This document shows, piece after piece, positions 31,450 to 43,045 of a stretch of DNA of 64,000 nt. The DNA is from Catonia carolina. Lineage: Eukaryota > Arthropoda > Insecta > Hemiptera > Achilidae. The notes beneath the pieces are model-generated. The model saw only the letters and a program-made list of their open reading frames with translations. It had not been told where the DNA came from and ran no database searches. The stretch lies in contig JAQMRL010000012.1 of NCBI GenBank assembly GCA_035578175.1, positions 18,083,715-18,147,714 of the forward strand, written 5' to 3'. How positions within the stretch are numbered: position 1 is the first letter of the stretch; every line of letters starts with the position of its first letter. The translations under genes and the position numbers were made by a program.

Positions 31450-32489
31450 CAACCGGGTTAATCTAGTGGTAAAGTTGTGGCTGCGAGTCAGGTGTTTAAC
31501 AGTTGATTTTCGGAGACAATGGTTCCATGGTAAAATCCTAGTAAAGATAGATACCGTATTTGCCCGAACATAAAACGAGGCTTTTTCAAAAAAGAATGTC
31601 TCAAAATTGGGGGTCGTCTTATACCGTGTACTGAGAATGGTAATCGATAATTTTCACATGTTATTGCGCGAATAATAGACAGTGACAGAGATTTCAAAGG
31701 TTATCTCACTCGAGAGGTGAAAGAAGATATCGAGATAGTCAATACCGGTCTTGTAATTATTCCCGGAGGTACGACATCCCAGCTGCAAGTCTTAGATGTT
31801 ATCGTAAATAACCCATTCAAAGACGCTTTAAGATATTTTTATAATGAGTGGTTGGTAAAAGGAGATCATGCTGTTACTCAGACAGGAAAATTGAAGAAAG
31901 CTTCGGTTATCGTACTAGGGAATTGAATTTTGACAGCATTTCTTCCGAGTCCATTGTTAAAGGATTTAAGAAATCCTCCATGACCAATGAATATAAGTGA
32001 AGACGATTACTTGTGGGGAAACCTGCCTTCAGCCAAAGATGCTAGTGAACCTTCGGGTGAAGAAGACGTTCACTCCGATGAACCAGCAGATGAAAAGTTA
32101 TTAGATTAAGTTATCACAAAATTTAAAAGAAACTTTAAAAAAATTTAAAATATTAAAAAGGTTTTAGTGAATTAAGTGTGATACCAGAATAAAAACTGAA
32201 TTTTAAATGTAAGTTCGTATTGTTCCATCAGCATGCAATTAAATATTTTTTTCTGACACACGTAATTTAAAAATGGGGTCGTCTTATTTTTGGGTAAATA
32301 CGGTACTTTTATAAGGGTTTGAGTACTAAACTGTGGTTATCAGTGTAATATGATGGTTGGGGTACTCCCTGTGTCAGTTCAAGACTATACCGCATTTACG
32401 CATTATCCGCATCTGATTGGGTCATGGGGTTGCTTATTGTTCTTAAATTGAACAGATTACAACGTACACGCATTAGGGGTTCTAAAAAT
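31450..32489 (+). repeat. S3 SINE copy 4, split by a Tigger-like element
   Basis: Head AACCGGGTTAATCTAGTGGT; interrupted at 31554-32303; body resumes CTTTTATAAGGGTTTGAGTA and ends GCATTAGGGGTTCTAAAAAT. Confidence 0.8.
31554..32303 (+). mobile_element. Tigger-like transposon (750 bp), transposase mostly deleted
   Basis: The ends CCGTATTTGCCCGAACATAA and TTTTTGGGTAAATACGG are inverted and flanked by TA. Subterminal GGGGTCGTCTTAT occurs near both ends. The + strand from 31717 keeps the transposase end: IVNTGLVIIPGGTTSQLQVL, DVIVNNPFKDALRYFYNEWL, then after frameshifts an acidic tail (about 31985-32109). The Q-x-L-D-V block contains the third catalytic Asp. Confidence 0.85.
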
Positions 32490-32557
32490 AAATTGACTTA
32501 CGGAAAAATTTGTTCTTGAATTTCTTCACTTTTCCCCTGGTTTCAACCTTGATTTTT

Positions 32558-33384
32558 ACTTTCTCTTGCCTATATGAATATATATAGGAAGGAAATTTTT
32601 TCATGTCGATTTTTCGAAATCGAGTTTTCACCGGTTCTACACGTTTCAGCCCCCTGAACCCAAAACACATGTTTTTAGCGATTGGTTTGTGTGTGTGTGT
32701 GTGAACAAAATATCTCAAGAACGGAACATCGTACGAAATTGAAACTTAAAACGTAAGTTAGATACCACTACCGGACCCGACACGAACATTTTCATCAAAA
32801 TCGGTCAACCGGAAGTAGTAGTTTATTCGTGTCATTTTTCACTTAGGGTAGGCGCCATGTCGGCTGAAATTCTTGGGGAGACTGTTCTCTTGTAGAAAAA
32901 AATGGTTTTTTAAGATTGCGGCTTTAATATGCATTTTACGACAAAAGTGCATCAAAGTTGTAAACAATTTACAAGTTTACAACTTTTCAAACTTTTTTTG
33001 TATAACGCTTAGTTTAGCAGTAATTAGCGATTTTCTGTTTTTTTCTCACGAAAACGTGTGAAAAATCGAGTTTTTTAAGATTTTGGCCTTAGTTTGCATT
33101 TTACGAAAAAAGTGTATATAATAAAATTTATAGAAAATTAAAAGATCTACAACTTTGTTTAAAGGATTGTTCTCTACAGAGCCTAGTTTAGCGTGAAAGA
33201 GTGATTTTTCTTATTATTAAGCCGAACTGAGGTTGAATTTCATTTTGCATCATTCACTCATGATTAAAATAAGGTTATGTTTTTTTTTGTTTATTTATAA
33301 TATTTTATTACCTACTAATGTTAGGTTGTATTGTTCATTATTTGCATTGACAAGAGAAAGTCGTGTGAGTGTTTCATACCAGAT
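32558..33384 (-). repeat. R1 copy 9, with a small internal deletion
   Basis: ACTTTCTCTTGCCTATATG to GTTTCATACCAGA. A (TG)n tract is at 32688-32702. The CGATTTTCTCAAAAACGGCT block is missing near 32844. Confidence 0.85.
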
Positions 33385-33675
33385 ATATATTTTTTTTTAG
33401 TAAACGTAAAAGAATGTAACTAAGAATTCTGATACCTTATGTTCAAGTTAGTAGTAATAATAGTGCTTACAGAACATGTTGAACAGGAAAGTGTTCAATT
33501 ACAAGTGGAAAATACAATTCTTGTGTTTCAATAACTCGTGAAATGACCGCAAAAGAAATTAAAGATACTGATAAACAACGTATTTATTATAGAATTACGT
33601 ACATACGAGCAATACCTATTGTATTAACCGCTGAAATAGGACCTACAATACAGTTTTTTACTGATATTTTATTAT
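33385..33675. other. Spacer between two R1 copies
   Basis: Unassigned; no coding signal. Confidence 0.4.
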
Positions 33676-34593
33676 TTTCTCTTGCCTATATGAATATATA
33701 GAAGTAAAGTATTGTTTTCATGTCGATTTTTCGAAATTGAGTTTTACCGGAGATACACGTTTTAGATCCCCCAACCCAAAAAAACAATTTTTTAGCGATT
33801 GGTCTGTGTGTGGACAAATAATCTGAAAAGCAGAAGATTGTACGAAGTTGAAACTTGAAACTTAAGTTAGGTACTGCTAGAGGACCTGACACGAACATTT
33901 ACATCAAAATCGGTCACGCGAAAGCGGTAGGTTGTTCGTGTAATTTTCACTTTTTTGTGATTTTCTCAAAAACGGCTCCTACGATTTTTTTGTAAATTGC
34001 CTCATTTACTACATTTTTTATTTTCTGCATGATAAGGTAGGCGCCATGTGTGCTAAAATTCTTGGGGAGGCTGTGCTCTCGTATTAAAAATGTTTTTTTT
34101 TTTTAAATTTGCGGCCTTAATATCCATTTTAGGGCAGTGTATACAATCTAAGTTGTAGAAAATTTAAAAACCTACTTTTTTTATTTGAACTTTTCTTAGT
34201 ATAACGCTTAGTTTAGCGGTGATTAGTGGTTTTCTGCTTTTTTCATGAAAATCTGTAAAAAATGAATTTTTTTAAGATTTCGGCCTTAGTAGGTATACAT
34301 TCAACGACAAAAGTGTATGTAATCAGATTTATAGGAAATGAAAAGATCTAAAAATTTTATTTTAAGCTTTTTTCTCTACAAACCCTAGTTTAGCGTAAAA
34401 GAGTGATTTTTTCGTATTATTAAGCCAACTAAAGTTGGTTTTCATTTTGCGTCATTCACTCATGATTAAAATAAGGTTATGTTTTTTGAGGTTCGTTTTT
34501 TCTTTATTTATAATGTTTTATTACTAATGTTAGGTTTTATTGTTCATTATTTGCATTAGCAAGAGAAAGTTGTGTGAGTGTTTCCCACTAGAT
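33676..34593 (-). repeat. R1 copy 10, full length
   Basis: It starts TTTCTCTTGCCTATATG and ends GTTTCCCACTAGATTTTT. All blocks are present, with three GCTAAAC-type modules. Confidence 0.85.
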
Positions 34594-34650
34594 TTTTTTT
34601 TTAATTTGTATAGTTCTTCTTCCTAAATGTTAGTCTATGATGTAACAAAT

Positions 34651-34784
34651 AGGCAGGTGGAGTGTTAAAGTATTTGAACTCGATCTGCTAGTTCCAGGGT
34701 TACAAAAATAGTTCTGTTTCTTATAACATTGTCAGCCAACTGAAGCATTTAAGAACAGAAGAGGTAGAGGTGTAAAAGATACTG
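34651..34784 (-). repeat. S1 retroposon copy 6, 3' fragment
   Basis: GGCAGGTGGAGTGTTAAAG, GATCTGCTAGTTCCAGGG and AAGAACAGAAGAGGTAGAGG match the reverse of the S1 3' third. Confidence 0.8.
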
Positions 34785-35924
34785 TACTATTTTCAAGGGA
34801 GGGGATGAGCTCTGAACGAATGCATTGCCCCCTACCCACCTTATAGCTAGCCAATGACTTGCCAGCAACGTTGCCAATACTTTCTTTTGTAGCTCTGTTA
34901 AATATTTCGTTAGCCTTTATTTTTTGGTCTTTCAATAACAATTATAACCTAGAAACATACAACCAGCTGATTATTATTATAAAGTATGCGTGTTAACGCG
35001 ATTTGTAATCGGTGTGTTCAGTACGAGATGCAAGACACGAGTGAACTACTGCAGCTCTTATACGCATGCGCGTGTAATGTTTGTCAGGTACAATCTGACA
35101 ATGCTGGCAAACGTTCTGATTGGTCTAAACGTGTGGAATAGCAGAGCTCATCAACCGTGAAAAGCATGTTAGTCGGGTTAACTTCTGTAAAACAGGAACT
35201 TCAAACTCAATCCAGGCCCGCTAAGCTTTTGTGTAGATTACGCATCCGGAAACCGCTTGCTGCTATCTCTTGTAGTTTCTGACATCTGGGTGTGAAGGAG
35301 GACATATGAAAATGATAGATAAAATTTTTTTAAATTGTCACCAATAAGAAGAGTCGACACCCTTACTGCACTCCTTTTCTCGGCAACAATACATTTTTTC
35401 ATACAATATCAGATCTCACCTAGTTATCTTACCTTAACCCTTTCTAGACTAATGTTACAATATGACAATGTTAACGTGCTTGAACCAAGTACTTCACTCA
35501 ATTATTGAAAATGAAAATTAGTTTCCGGGTCCAAAATGTAAGAGTTAAAACATGAGTAAGAGTATCTACATGAACAATGTATTTTTTGATGAAAAATCTC
35601 ATGATTTTGAATGATGCTTATCAAAAATTTGGTTACTACAAAATTATGTATGAGTAATTACATATTTTTTGTATGTGTAACAATGTACATAAATTACTGG
35701 TGATTGTAAAAGTTCATTGACCTCGAATCATGTCTTGAATAATAATTAAATTGGTTATGTAATTGTAAAATGTAGGTCGTCTCTGTTCGTCACCAATTGT
35801 TTTTAAGATTTGATCATTTATTTTCAGACTAGGTGACAAATCTAATATTTACTTTATCAGTGTATAAGAACAATTAAACAGGCGTCACGTTCTTTAACTA
35901 TTTTTAATTTGATACTTGATTTTT
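34785..35924. other. Unassigned sequence
   Basis: No gene or repeat recognised. It is less AT-rich near 34985-35290 (with CATGCGCGTG), which could be a decayed element or a regulatory stretch. Confidence 0.4.
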
Positions 35925-37765
35925 AGTTTCTCTTGCCCTAAATGAATATATACGAAAGGAAAGTATTATTTTCCTGTCAAGTTTTCACCGGAAATACATG
36001 TTTTCAGGCCCTCTGAACCCAAAAGAACTTGCTCTAACGATTGATCTTGGCGTGAACAAAATATCTCAAGAACGGAATATCGTACAATGTTTAAACTTGC
36101 AAATTAAGTTAAATACCACAAAGGGATCTGATATGAATATTTTCATCAAAATCTGTGAACCGAAAGTATAAGTATTCGTGCGATTTTCTCAAAAATAGCT
36201 CCTACGATTTTATTTTTAAATTGCCTGATTTACTACATTTTATATTCTCTATAAGGTAGGGCAAGCGTCTTGTCTGTTGAGATTTTGGGTTGGGGGGGGG
36301 GGTCTGTGCTCTCGTGGTAAGAAATGTTTTTTTTTAAGATTCCTATCGTAATATGGATTTTAGAGCAAAATTGAATTATAATGAAAGTTGTACGAAATTA
36401 AAAGACCTGTAACTTTAATTTTGAACGTTTTCTACTTTCTCTTGCCTATATGGATATATAGGAAGGAAAGTAGGCCTATTGTTTTCTTGTTATTTTTCGA
36501 AATCGAGTTTTCACCCGATCTACACGTTTTCAGACCCCCCTGAACCCAAAAAAACATGTTTTTAGCGATTGGTCTGTGTCTGTGTGACCAGAATATCACA
36601 AGAACGGAACATCGTACGAACTCAAAACTTGAAACTTTAGATACGTTAGATACCACTAGAGGACCCGACACGAACATTTTCATCAAAATCGGTCAAACGG
36701 AAGTAGTAGTTTATTCGTGTCATTTTTCACTTTTTTGCGAGTTTCTCAAAAACGGCTCCTGCGATTTTTTTAAAATCGCGTCATTTACTACATTTTTTTA
36801 TGCTCTAAAAGGTAGGGTAGGCGCCATGTTTGCTGAAATTCTTGGTGAGGCTGTTTTCTCGTAGAAAAATTGTTTTTTTAAGATTGCGACTTTAATATGC
36901 ATTTTAGTGTAAAAATGCATGTAGTAAAAGTTGTCGAAAATATAAAATTCTGCAACTTTTATTTCAAACATTTTTTTTGTATTACGCTTAGTTTAGCGGT
37001 AATTAGCGATTTTCGGTTTTTTCTCACGAAAACGTGTAAAAAATTGATTTTTTTAAAAGATATCAGCCTTATTATGCATTTTACGACATTATAATAAAAT
37101 TTATAGGAAATTAAAAAATCTACAACTTTTATTTAGAGAATTTTTCTCTACAGAACCTAGTTTAGCGTGAAAGAGTGATTTTCCGTATTTTTAAGCCAAA
37201 CTGAGGTTGATTTTCATTTTGCGTCTTTCACTCATGATTAAAATAAGGTTATGTTTATTGAGGTTATTTTTTTGTTTATTTCTAGTGTTTTATTACTAAT
37301 ATTAGGTTATATTGTTCATTATTTGCATTGGCAAGAGATAGTTGTGTGAGTGTTTCACACCAGATTTTTTTCTACTAGTCTTAGTTTAGCGTCAGTAGAC
37401 TTTAACATTTTTCATATTGAAATCGGTAAAAATGGGATTTTTTTTTAAGATTGCAGCCTTAGTAGGCCTAGGAATTTTATAACAAAATATGTATTTATAA
37501 AATGTTATAAAAGATTGAAGCCCCTGCAAATTTTGTTTTAAGAAACTTATTCTGTAGAGCCTAGTTTAGCGTTAATTAGTGATTTTCCACATCGTTAATT
37601 TCTACAGAGGTTGATTTTAATTTTTCGTCATTCACTCATGTTTAAAATTTAGTTATGTTTTCTTATGTTATATTGTGTACTCATAATTAAACATAGATTA
37701 TATATTGTTTTCTATTTACATTGGAAAGAAATAATCGTGTGAGTGTATAATACCTTATAGACAAT
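35925..37765 (-). repeat. R1 copy 11 (outer), split by R1 copy 12
   Basis: The first part is 35925-36436 and the second 37368-37765. The break falls in the outer copy's ACTAAGACTAGTAGAAAA module junction (reverse strand). Confidence 0.85.
36437..37367 (-). repeat. R1 copy 12, nested in copy 11
   Basis: A full 931-bp copy flanked by TTTTCTACT at 36428-36436 and 37368-37376, a 9-bp direct repeat that is the target duplication. Confidence 0.85.
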
Positions 37766-38070
37766 AACAATATCGTAAAAGCCATTTTTGAGAAACTCGT
37801 CAAACCGTAAAATATTGCACGACTTTTCCGCGTGACCGACTTTGTTAAAAATATTCGTGTCCCCTTGTAGTATTTAGCTCAAGTTCCAAGTTTCAACTTC
37901 GTACGATACACACACACACACACTCGACTGGTTTTTACCAATCTGTAAAAATATACTTTTTTGACTTCAGGGGGCTTGAAAACGTGTATTTCGAGTGAAA
38001 ATTCAATTTGGAAAAGTCGAAATTAAATAATAATTTACTTCCCAATATATTTATGCAAGGTAAAAGAAAG
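37766..38070 (+). repeat. R1 copy 13, 3' fragment
   Basis: It has the GCACGACTTTTCCGCGTGAC, CA tract (37911-37923), CAGGGGGCTTGAAAACGTG and terminal GGTAAAAGAAAGAGTAAT blocks. It directly abuts copy 11 in opposite orientation. Confidence 0.7.
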
Positions 38071-38852
38071 AGTAATAAAGATAAAAACGTACGCGAGAAA
38101 ATTAATCTGACGTGGTATTTATTTAAATTAAGGTTTTTTTATCATGTTCAATGAACTTGGCTAAAAAGAGTTCAATGTTCAAGGTCGTTCGTATACCTGG
38201 TTTGTCTCCTCATATTTTCTTAGCCAATAAAAGAAAAAATTTCAATATTAGATTACAGTTGTTTGAAATAACTATTTTTTTGCTAGTGGCTTATTAACAT
38301 GGAAGTTGGTCAGGCGACTTGCTACGTAATTACGTCCGAGTGAGACCTAACCATAATAACCCGATCGGTTAGATTTACAGTAATATTATCCGTACTCTAC
38401 CCCCACTTGCCAATGTAATAATAGAGACAATCTACATAAATGCATCACTACTGTAATAATTTTTTAAATTAGTTATCTTTCGTTATTTTACCGCTATATT
38501 CGTTAACGAAAATGCGAAACCACATTAATATTCTTTTATGAATATTTATTATACAGTATTTCTAAAATTCACGGACTTTCGTCGGAGATCTGATTATATT
38601 TTCCTTGTTTAATTTTCCTATTTTAGATCGTGTAAAATAACTTTAAAAAATTTCTGGTACCTCCTTTCATATCAGTTCATACTCTCAACATTCTTTCATT
38701 GTGTACATTTACATTATTATCCTTTCTTCCGTACATCAGGTATTTGTTTTTGTTCTTCGTGGACGCCCCTTTTAGTCAGTAATCAGTAGTTCAAACTTGG
38801 TTCTGTTATTATGTATTCTTATTTTCTTCCAAATTCCCTACAAGCCTATGTG
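38071..38852. other. Unassigned sequence
   Basis: No coding signal or recognisable repeat. Confidence 0.4.
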
Positions 38853-39220
38853 GTTGAGGTCATCAGCCGAAAGGCTGGTTTGAACCTCTTAAGTAAAACG
38901 AGGGGTGAGGTGGTTTACCTATGCCTTCCTCATTGATTGTAAAAGTTTGCTTATCAGCATGCCAAACCCTCTAAAAAGCTTCTACTTTTCTCCTTGAAAA
39001 TGACATTTTCACTTCATTCACTACAGGGTCTGGCTGTAAAATGAAATTCATTACTCTCAGATGGGATAACTGTGACTAGTTTCTTTTACACCTTTACCTC
39101 TTCTGTTCTTAAATGCTTCAGTCATATAATTGGCTAATATCTTGTAATAAGAACAGATTTTTTTTCTAGCCCTGGCAGATCGATTGCAAATAATTTAACA
39201 CCTCACCTGCCTGTTATTGG
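38853..39220 (+). repeat. S1 retroposon copy 7
   Basis: It begins near GGTTGAGGTCATCAGCCGAA and ends CTGCCTGTTATTGGCA, with the CACTACAGGGTCTGGCTG block. Confidence 0.85.
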
Positions 39221-39253
39221 CAAAACGTACAAACCTATACTAATATAAAAAAA

Positions 39254-39562
39254 CACTTTTTTCTTTTATCCTAATATGTATACTTTGCAATCTGTACAAT
39301 TTAGAACAATAAGCCACACCATGACCCAGTCAGATGAGCATGTCATTTATGACGAAAAAAAGGTGTAGTCTTGTACAGGTTCAGGCCGAATATTCCTAAG
39401 AACTATGTTAATTTAACCACAACCATCAAAGTAAACCGGTAACCACTGTCTAATATTTCAAACCGTATTAAATCTTTACTAGGATTTGAACTGCGGGACC
39501 TTCATCTCCGTACATCAGCTGACTAGAGGCGACGACTTTACCACTAGATCAGCCCGGTGGGC
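39254..39562 (-). repeat. S3 SINE copy 5
   Basis: The minus strand has the tRNA-like head (reverse of GATCAGCCCGGTGGG) and the body. The tail is TTTTTTCTTTTATCC on +. Confidence 0.8.
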
Positions 39563-39688
39563 TTAAAAAAAGTACACCTAATGTTTATTTGTTTGTACGA
39601 GGTACTTTTAGAAACTACCCCCAACTATTTAGAAAATTCTTTCACTTTTAGAAAGCTTACAGCTTCCTGAGTAATATAGGTAATTTTT

Positions 39689-40375
39689 GCTTTCTCTTGT
39701 CCGATATGAATATATAATGGAAGGAAGGTATTGTTTTTATGTCGAGTTTTCGCCGGAAATAAACGTTTTCAGGTCCCCTGAACAAAACAAAAAGTTTTAC
39801 CGATTGGCCTGTGTGTGAACAAAATATCAATGTCGGAAACTTGGAACTTAAGTTAGGTACCATTAGGGGACCCGATACAATAATATTTTCATCAAAATCG
39901 GTCAACCGGATGTAGTAGTTTATTCGTGGAATTTTCTCCAAAACGGCTTCTAGGATTTTTTAAAAATCGGGTCAATTACTAATTTTTTTAAAATTCTCTT
40001 CAGTGTAAGCGTGTCTAATGAAATCTTGGGGAGCCTGTGCTCTTGTGGTAAAGTATTTTCAGATTGCGGCCTTTATACGGATTTAACGAAAAAATGTATA
40101 GGCCTATTAATAAAGTTGTAGAATATTAAAACACCTACAACTTTTATTTCAAGCATTTTTCTATGGATTAGTTTAGCGTCAATTAGTAATTCCGTATTTT
40201 AAGTCGAAGGGAGGTTGATTTTCATTTTGCGTAGTCTAATTCAACTCGAAAGTTGTGTGGGAGTTTCACTGCAGATTTTTTTATTTAAAACTTCTTATAC
40301 GACCCTTAGTTTAGCGGCAATTTATAATTTTCTATTTGAACACCCCAATCAAAATCGGACATAATGTAAAATTAT
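39689..40375 (-). repeat. R1 copy 14, with internal deletion
   Basis: CTTTCTCTTGTCCGATATG start; CATCAAAATCGGTCAACCGG is intact; terminal GTTTCACTGCAGATTTTT at about 40270, then a further R1-like module to 40375. Confidence 0.75.
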
Positions 40376-40693
40376 AATATTATTAGATGATAGCGAGAAA
40401 TCTATAACGGTTTGTCGTACTTTGTCAAAATGCAATACGCAATGTTGTGCAAAGACCTATCATTCTATTGGATGAAAGAAACCTCTCTATGAACTAACTG
40501 GCCTAAAGCAAACTACGAACATTCGTACATTACGTCGCGTCGTCAGATTGAAGCATCATTCTTTGTGTATGTATAAACAAAGTCAAGGCCGTTACGCCGT
40601 AAAACACACGCGAATGATCGCCACGTTTGTTATTATAAACGGGTAAACAATCAACAAATGTTGCGGCACGTGTTATACATATCGTTAAATAAT
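40376..40693. other. Unassigned sequence
   Basis: Slightly less AT-rich than the surroundings; no gene recognised. Confidence 0.4.
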
Positions 40694-40755
40694 CGTGTGT
40701 GTTACACACTCACGACTTTCTCTTTACAATGTAAATAATGAAAAATATAACCTAT
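40694..40755 (+). repeat. R1 copy 15, 5' tip
   Basis: ACACACTCACGACTTTCTCT and AATAATGAAAAATATAACCT match the R1 start. Confidence 0.6.
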
Positions 40756-41005
40756 GTAAAGAATGGTAACGCCTTTTTCCCGGATGTAAACGGTTATGCG
40801 TAGTCTCTCGGGATACTCCTGGAAGAAAAGTTTGAAATAAATATAAAAATAAAATAAAATTTTAATTAACTCAAAGGTTATAGATGTTTTAAATAAGTCT
40901 TAAAATATTTTAGTTCATTTCAGCCTTTTTTCCTCACTTTAAACAAACTTATAAACAACTTATGAAATAATTACCTGTTAAAAAGAAATAAACATTTTAA
41001 AAAAA

Positions 41006-42837
41006 TCTGGTGTGAAGCACAAGACTTTCTCTTGCCAATGCCAATAATGAACAAGATAACCTAAAAAATTTTCTGACCAACTTTATTTTTATTTACAACT
41101 ATACAGTTTTTTAAAGCACAACTAGTAAATGAGATGGAATGTATGAGGGATGGCGGGAATGTGACGTGAATGTGAATTGATCCAGTGACCGATTTGGCGT
41201 GAAATTTTACAATGAAAGTGGTGCCGATTTTGAATGTTAATGATTTCTAAACTATGATGGTAATGTTTTTTATGAAATGATGTTCTTTTTTCTTTTTTTA
41301 ACGAAATGAAACAGGCATGACAAGTTGAATTGAAAGGCTTTTTTATGGTGGTCGGAGACAATCCCTATTCCACCTTCGTTTCAGTCGTCTGCTAACAGGG
41401 AGATCGTTAGTTGAAAGAGATTGGACATTTAAATTTATGTGGTCAATTGTCTTTGTATGTAATGAGTTGTATGTTGCGTTTACAATGTCTCGAACCGTTG
41501 GTACTTTCAGATCTTCGTAAAGGGTATGATTGGTTACGTAAAAAGGTGTTATTGCTTTAAGTGCATTTGACTGGTGTCTTTGAAGAATATTCAGAGTTGT
41601 ATTGTGACAGGCTCCAAAAATTGGACCACCTTATAGCCAAATTGGCCGTACTAGTGATTTATAGAGGATGACTTTTAAGGGTAGAGGTAGCGATGACTTC
41701 CGCCCTAAGACCCCATACAACATACGAAACCGTGAGTCTGAGATTCCTCTGACGTATGCAACGTGTGGTTTTCACGTGAGACGTCTGTCAGGTATTAAAC
41801 CGAGGTACCTAACTTTGTCTTCAACTGTAAGCCTAGTATCATCGATGCGTAAATTTGGGCCATCAACAGGCCGAAGTGTGAAAGTTAATTGTTGTAATTC
41901 GGAAATGTTCAGTTTTATCTTCCACATATTATCTAGAACCATTCTTTGGTAGCATCTAAATATAACCTAACATTAGAAATAAACAAAAAACATAACGTTA
42001 TTTTAATCATTAATGATGCAAAATGAAAACTAACCTTAGTTTGGCTTAATTATACGGAAAATCACTCTTTGACGCTAAACTAGGCTCTGCAGTGTAATAT
42101 GCTGTAAACAAAAGATTTTTTAAGTTCCATAAATTTGATTATATACAATTTTGTCGTAATTATGCTTACTAAACCCGAAATCTTAAAAAATTCATTTTTT
42201 ACAGATTTTCATGGAAAGAACAGAAAATCACTAATTATCGCTAAATTAAGAAATACAAAAAATACACAAAATAAAGTACTAATTATAAAATACTAAAATA
42301 TACAAAGAACTGTTTGAAATAAAAGTTGTAGATTTTCAAACTTTCTACTTCTTTGATTGCCCTAAATTGCATGTAGGCCTAAAGACCATAATCTTAATAA
42401 AACATTATTTTGTACGAGAGCACAGCCTCCCCAAGAATTTCAGCAGACATGGCGCCTACCCTATCATGTAGAGCATAAAAAGTATAGTAAGCGAGGCAAT
42501 TTTTAAAAAATCGTAGAAGCTATTTTTGAGAAATTCGTAAAAAAGTGAAAAATGACACGAATAAACTACTACTTCCGGTTGACCGATTTTGATGAAAATA
42601 TTTGTGTCGAGTCCTATAGTGGTACTACCTAACTTAAGTTTCAAGTTTCAATTTCGTACGATGTTCGGTTCTTGAGATATTTTGTTCAAGCGCGCGCGCG
42701 CACACTAACACACACCAATCGCTAAAAACATGTTTTTTGGGTCCAAGGGGTCTGAAAATGTGTATATCTGTTGAAAAATTAGGATGATAACAATACTTTC
42801 CTTCATATATGTACGTACAGACAAGAGAAAGTAAAAA
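41006..42837 (+). repeat. R1 copy 16, split by a jockey LINE
   Basis: It starts TCTGGTGTGAAGCACAAG, breaks in ATAACCTAA, resumes CATTAGAAATAAACAAAAAA and ends ACAAGAGAAAGTAAAAA. The variable tract here is GCGCGCGCGCACAC (about 42690-42705). Confidence 0.85.
41065..41961 (-). mobile_element. 5'-truncated jockey LINE with target duplication
   Basis: The minus strand encodes LRPVDGPNLRIDDTRLTVED, KVRYLGLIPDRRLTWKPHV, FRMLYGVLGRKSSLPL, KVILYKSLVRPIW, then LKAITPFYVTNHTLYEDLKV and DLPVSRRLKRRWNRDC. These are the last RT segment, thumb and C-terminal tail of a jockey-clade ORF2. ATAACCTAA at 41056-41064 and 41962-41970 is the 9-bp duplication. The coding part spans about 41340-41950; the rest is 3' UTR. 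A few stops are present. Confidence 0.88.
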
Positions 42838-43045
42838 ACTCACTACAACTAATAAATAATACGTGCAATAATAAAATAAACTCACTTTTTATACGCAATG
42901 AAAAATTAACGACAATTGTAGACTAAGCGTAATCCGTCAGGCGACAAGGAAGGCTCATTGGAATAAATCGGGGACAGAAACCAACCCAAGGTGTCAATAA
43001 ATATTGACCTTGACCACAAAGGTAATGGTACTGTGTGGCAAATAT

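Noticed and set aside
41668..41952. A 94-codon + strand frame
   Set aside because: It is antisense to the jockey LINE, which has the recognisable protein on the minus strand.
42456..42644. Similar proteins predicted from R1 copies (KIGQPEVVVYSCHFS-like), also at 59091-59351 and 60856-61098
   Set aside because: They repeat because R1 repeats. Frames are shifted or stopped in most copies and start codons are not shared, so no R1 protein is claimed.
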